The notes under the pieces: generated by a model | Databases searched by the model: none | Seen by the model: the letters and a program-made list of their open reading frames with translations, nothing else | Told to the model about the DNA's origin: nothing | Shown here: in pieces, positions 23,242 through 24,940 of the stretch | Layout of the letters: each line of letters opens with the position of its first letter | Numbering within the stretch: position 1 is the stretch's first letter | Position numbers and translations under genes: made by a program | Assembly (NCBI GenBank): GCA_016710645.1 | Contig: JADJVI010000037.1 | Coordinates: 1 to 24,940, forward strand | Origin: Actinomycetales bacterium | Lineage (GTDB): Bacteria; Actinomycetota; Actinomycetes; Actinomycetales; Dermatophilaceae | Reading direction: 5' to 3' | DNA length: 24,940 nt

Positions 23242-24940
23242 TCAGGCGGTCTCTTCCTCGTCGCGCCGACGGCGAGCGACGAGCACCAAGCCGCCACCGA
23301 GAGCCGCGAGCAGCAGACCGAGGTAGGCCAAGCCGAGGCCGTCAGCTCCGGTCTTGGGCAACTCGCTCTTGCTGGACTTCACGGTGACCTCGTTGGAAGG
23401 CACCTTCGGGTTCTCCTTTGACACCACGGCGGCGACGTTGGTGCCGGTCCAGGCGTAAGTCTCACCCGGCGCCACGGTCGGCGCCGCGTCGACGGTTGCC
23501 TGGAAGCTGGCCACGAAGGACCCGCCTGGCTGCAGCGTCGCGACCGTCCACGACAGGGTGCGCGTGGCCGCGTCGTATGCCGTCGTGCACACCACCCCGT
23601 CCAGGCAGACGTTGCTGCCCGGGATGAAGGTCATGCCGGTCGGCACGACGTCGGTGATGGTCACCATGGTCTGCTGAGCGTTGCCGCCGGCGGTGGCCCG
23701 GATCGAGTAGCCGACCGTGTCGCCGAAGTTGACGACGCCGTCGGTCGCGGTCCACGTCGTGCCGCTGACCTCGAAGCCGGCCTTGACCAGGGTCAAGCCG
23801 TAGATCGGGGTGAGCGGGGTTTCTTCGCAGTCGACGTTGTTGCTCGGGTCGGCGGTGACGGCCAGCGGGGCCAGCAGGGCACCGACCTTGGCGACCGCTT
23901 CAGGAGCCGGACAGGTCGGGTTCTCCGGAGCCGGGTCGTCGTCGGTGGTGACGACGGCCAGGTTGGTGTAGGTGCCCGCCGCAGCATTGGCCGCAAACTT
24001 CACGGTCAGGGTGAGGGTCACGGAGCCACCGACCGGCAGTGCTGCGGGATCGATGACGCAGTCGATCTCGCTGCCGGTCGCGACACAGGTCGACGGGACG
24101 CTGACGACTTCGAGTCCCACGGGGAGCAGGTCGGCCACGAGCACGGGCTCGTTAAGGTCGGCCGGGCGCTCACCGGCGTTGGTCACCGTGATGGTGTAGG
24201 GGAAGGTCATTCCCACGGTCCCGGTGATGCCGCCGTCATCCTTGGTGAGGACCAGGTCGACAGCCTTGTCGTCGTTGACGATCGAGCATGCGCCCGAGCC
24301 GCCGTTGGGGACCGTCACACTCGGCCCGGAAGACGTTGTCTGGGTGCCCCCGGCGTCGGTGATGGTGCACGACCAGTCGCCCGCTGCGTAGCCCGGGACG
24401 CTCGACTCGGAGAGGGTGTAGGTGCCGGCTGCGAGGCCTTCACCCGAGGCGCTGCCCCATCCGCTGACCTTGGTCTCACCCAAGGTTGCCGTGAGCTCGA
24501 AGTCCTCGGCCGTGGCGTTGCCACCGTCGTCGTTGACGACGCCCTTGGTCAGGGTGAGCGAGGCCGGCATGTCGTCGTTGGTGATGGAGCAGGTGACGGT
24601 GACGCCGTTGGGGATGACCAGGGTGGTGCCGGTGAGGGTGGCTCCGGTGCAGGTCCAGGTGCCGGCGGTGTAGCCGGCGAGTTGGGCCTCGGAGAGGGTG
24701 TATTCGCCGGCGTTGACGGTGAAGGACAGGCTGGATCCGGCTGCTGGGTCAGTGTCGCCTCCGCTGGCGGTGGTGTCTGCTGCGGGGGTGCCGGCGGTGC
24801 CGGTGGCGGTGAGGATGAATTGGTCGCTGGTGGCGGTGCCGCCGTTGTCGTTGGTCAGGACCTTGTCCAGCACCAGCGTCGAGGTTTGGTCGTCGTTGGT
24901 GATGGAGCAGGTGACGGTGACGCCGTTGGGGATGACCAGG
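23242..24940 (-). CDS. LPKTG-anchored repeat surface protein, C-terminal part
   Basis: The frame is open to the right edge, so the N-terminus is missing (565 complete codons seen). The C-terminus has the sortase signal LPKTG, a hydrophobic helix (LGLAYLGLLLAALGGGLVLV) and a basic then acidic tail (ARRRRDEEETA), so the protein is covalently attached to peptidoglycan. Upstream, N- to C-terminal: prealbumin-like (SpaA/Cna-B type) repeats ending in SITNDD or SIVNDD, a DUF11-like domain (LVLTKDDGGITGTVGMTFPY) and a second DUF11-like domain (LTLVKAGFEVSGTTWTATDG). Such proteins act as adhesins or stalks. The domain order supports extracellular display; the ligand is unknown. The prealbumin units also repeat at the DNA level. 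Confidence 0.9.
   Translation of the reverse strand, partial: LVIPNGVTVTCSITNDDQTSTLVLDKVLTNDNGGTATSDQFILTATGTAGTPAADTTASGGDTDPAAGSSLSFTVNAGEYTLSEAQLAGYTAGTWTCTGATLTGTTLVIPNGVTVTCSITNDDMPASLTLTKGVVNDDGGNATAEDFELTATLGETKVSGWGSASGEGLAAGTYTLSESSVPGYAAGDWSCTITDAGGTQTTSSGPSVTVPNGGSGACSIVNDDKAVDLVLTKDDGGITGTVGMTFPYTITVTNAGERPADLNEPVLVADLLPVGLEVVSVPSTCVATGSEIDCVIDPAALPVGGSVTLTLTVKFAANAAAGTYTNLAVVTTDDDPAPENPTCPAPEAVAKVGALLAPLAVTADPSNNVDCEETPLTPIYGLTLVKAGFEVSGTTWTATDGVVNFGDTVGYSIRATAGGNAQQTMVTITDVVPTGMTFIPGSNVCLDGVVCTTAYDAATRTLSWTVATLQPGGSFVASFQATVDAAPTVAPGETYAWTGTNVAAVVSKENPKVPSNEVTVKSSKSELPKTGADGLGLAYLGLLLAALGGGLVLVARRRRDEEETA
24571..24940. repeat. Direct repeat inside surface protein gene
   Basis: Bases 24571-24622 and 24889-24940 are identical over 52 nt, cut by the window edge. 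The distance is 318 nt, or 106 codons, so the unit is an in-frame protein repeat. The near-identity indicates recent duplication or gene conversion, and the repeat number may vary among strains. Confidence 0.88.

Noticed and set aside
1..24940. tRNA, rRNA, insertion sequence or phage integrase genes
   Set aside because: I saw no cloverleaf, rRNA segment, transposase or integrase motif; absence by eye is not proof.

Overview
The window is high-GC DNA with GTG starts, ATGA/GTGA gene overlaps and actinobacterial gene families (DUF3151, DUF402, class II aldolase). It comes from an actinobacterium, probably Micrococcales and possibly Intrasporangiaceae-like; the family-level call is inference. An octamer, CGGCATAC/GTATGCCG, is scattered across nearly the whole non-CRISPR part and is a genomic signature in its own right.

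Region 1 (1-5688) is a CRISPR immune locus. The left edge holds the C-terminal half of cas2, apparently broken by a one-base frameshift. A palindrome-rich leader follows, then a 55-repeat, 54-spacer array (395-4347). Its 37-nt repeat ends in GAAAC, as is common in type III-associated arrays. The distal repeats decay toward 4347. Only 66 bases further on, same strand, lies a TIR-SAVED gene, a cyclic-oligonucleotide-activated NADase effector architecture known from CBASS. No Cas10 or CD-NTase is visible, so the source of its activator lies outside the window or elsewhere in the genome.

Region 2 (5681-10305) holds a polytopic membrane protein and a minus-strand run of unrecognised genes. Three of these overlap by 4 bases (frameshifted gene, 232-aa protein, 282-aa protein). 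On the plus strand are two copies of a tiny cassette: a 14-nt box, a near-perfect Shine-Dalgarno, a 15-16 aa hydrophobic peptide ending IMFHG, then a hairpin. The copies are direct repeats flanking the 282-aa gene. I recognise no described family for them.

Region 3 (9355-13247) looks like a conflict/defence-type cassette. A protein with an actinobacterial HTH-like N-terminus is divergent from three translationally coupled genes: a 78-aa helical protein, a 459-aa unknown, and a CHAT-domain caspase-like protease with His/Cys dyad.

Region 4 (13285-23115) is mostly chromosomal backbone: TrmH/SpoU methyltransferase, two lipoproteins, class II fructose-bisphosphate aldolase, DUF3151, adenylosuccinate synthetase and DUF402. 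Between DUF3151 and purA sits an accessory minus-strand block: two tandem paralogues with acidic DDLRGG-type repeats (one with an extra beta-trefoil-like domain) and a beta-helix lipoprotein with an apparent frameshift. The right edge holds the C-terminal part of an LPKTG-anchored, repeat-rich surface protein.

Three genes (cas2, the 8266-9265 gene, the beta-helix gene) each need a one-base change in a short G/C run to restore the reading frame. That could be true decay or sequence error and should be settled before biological claims are made.
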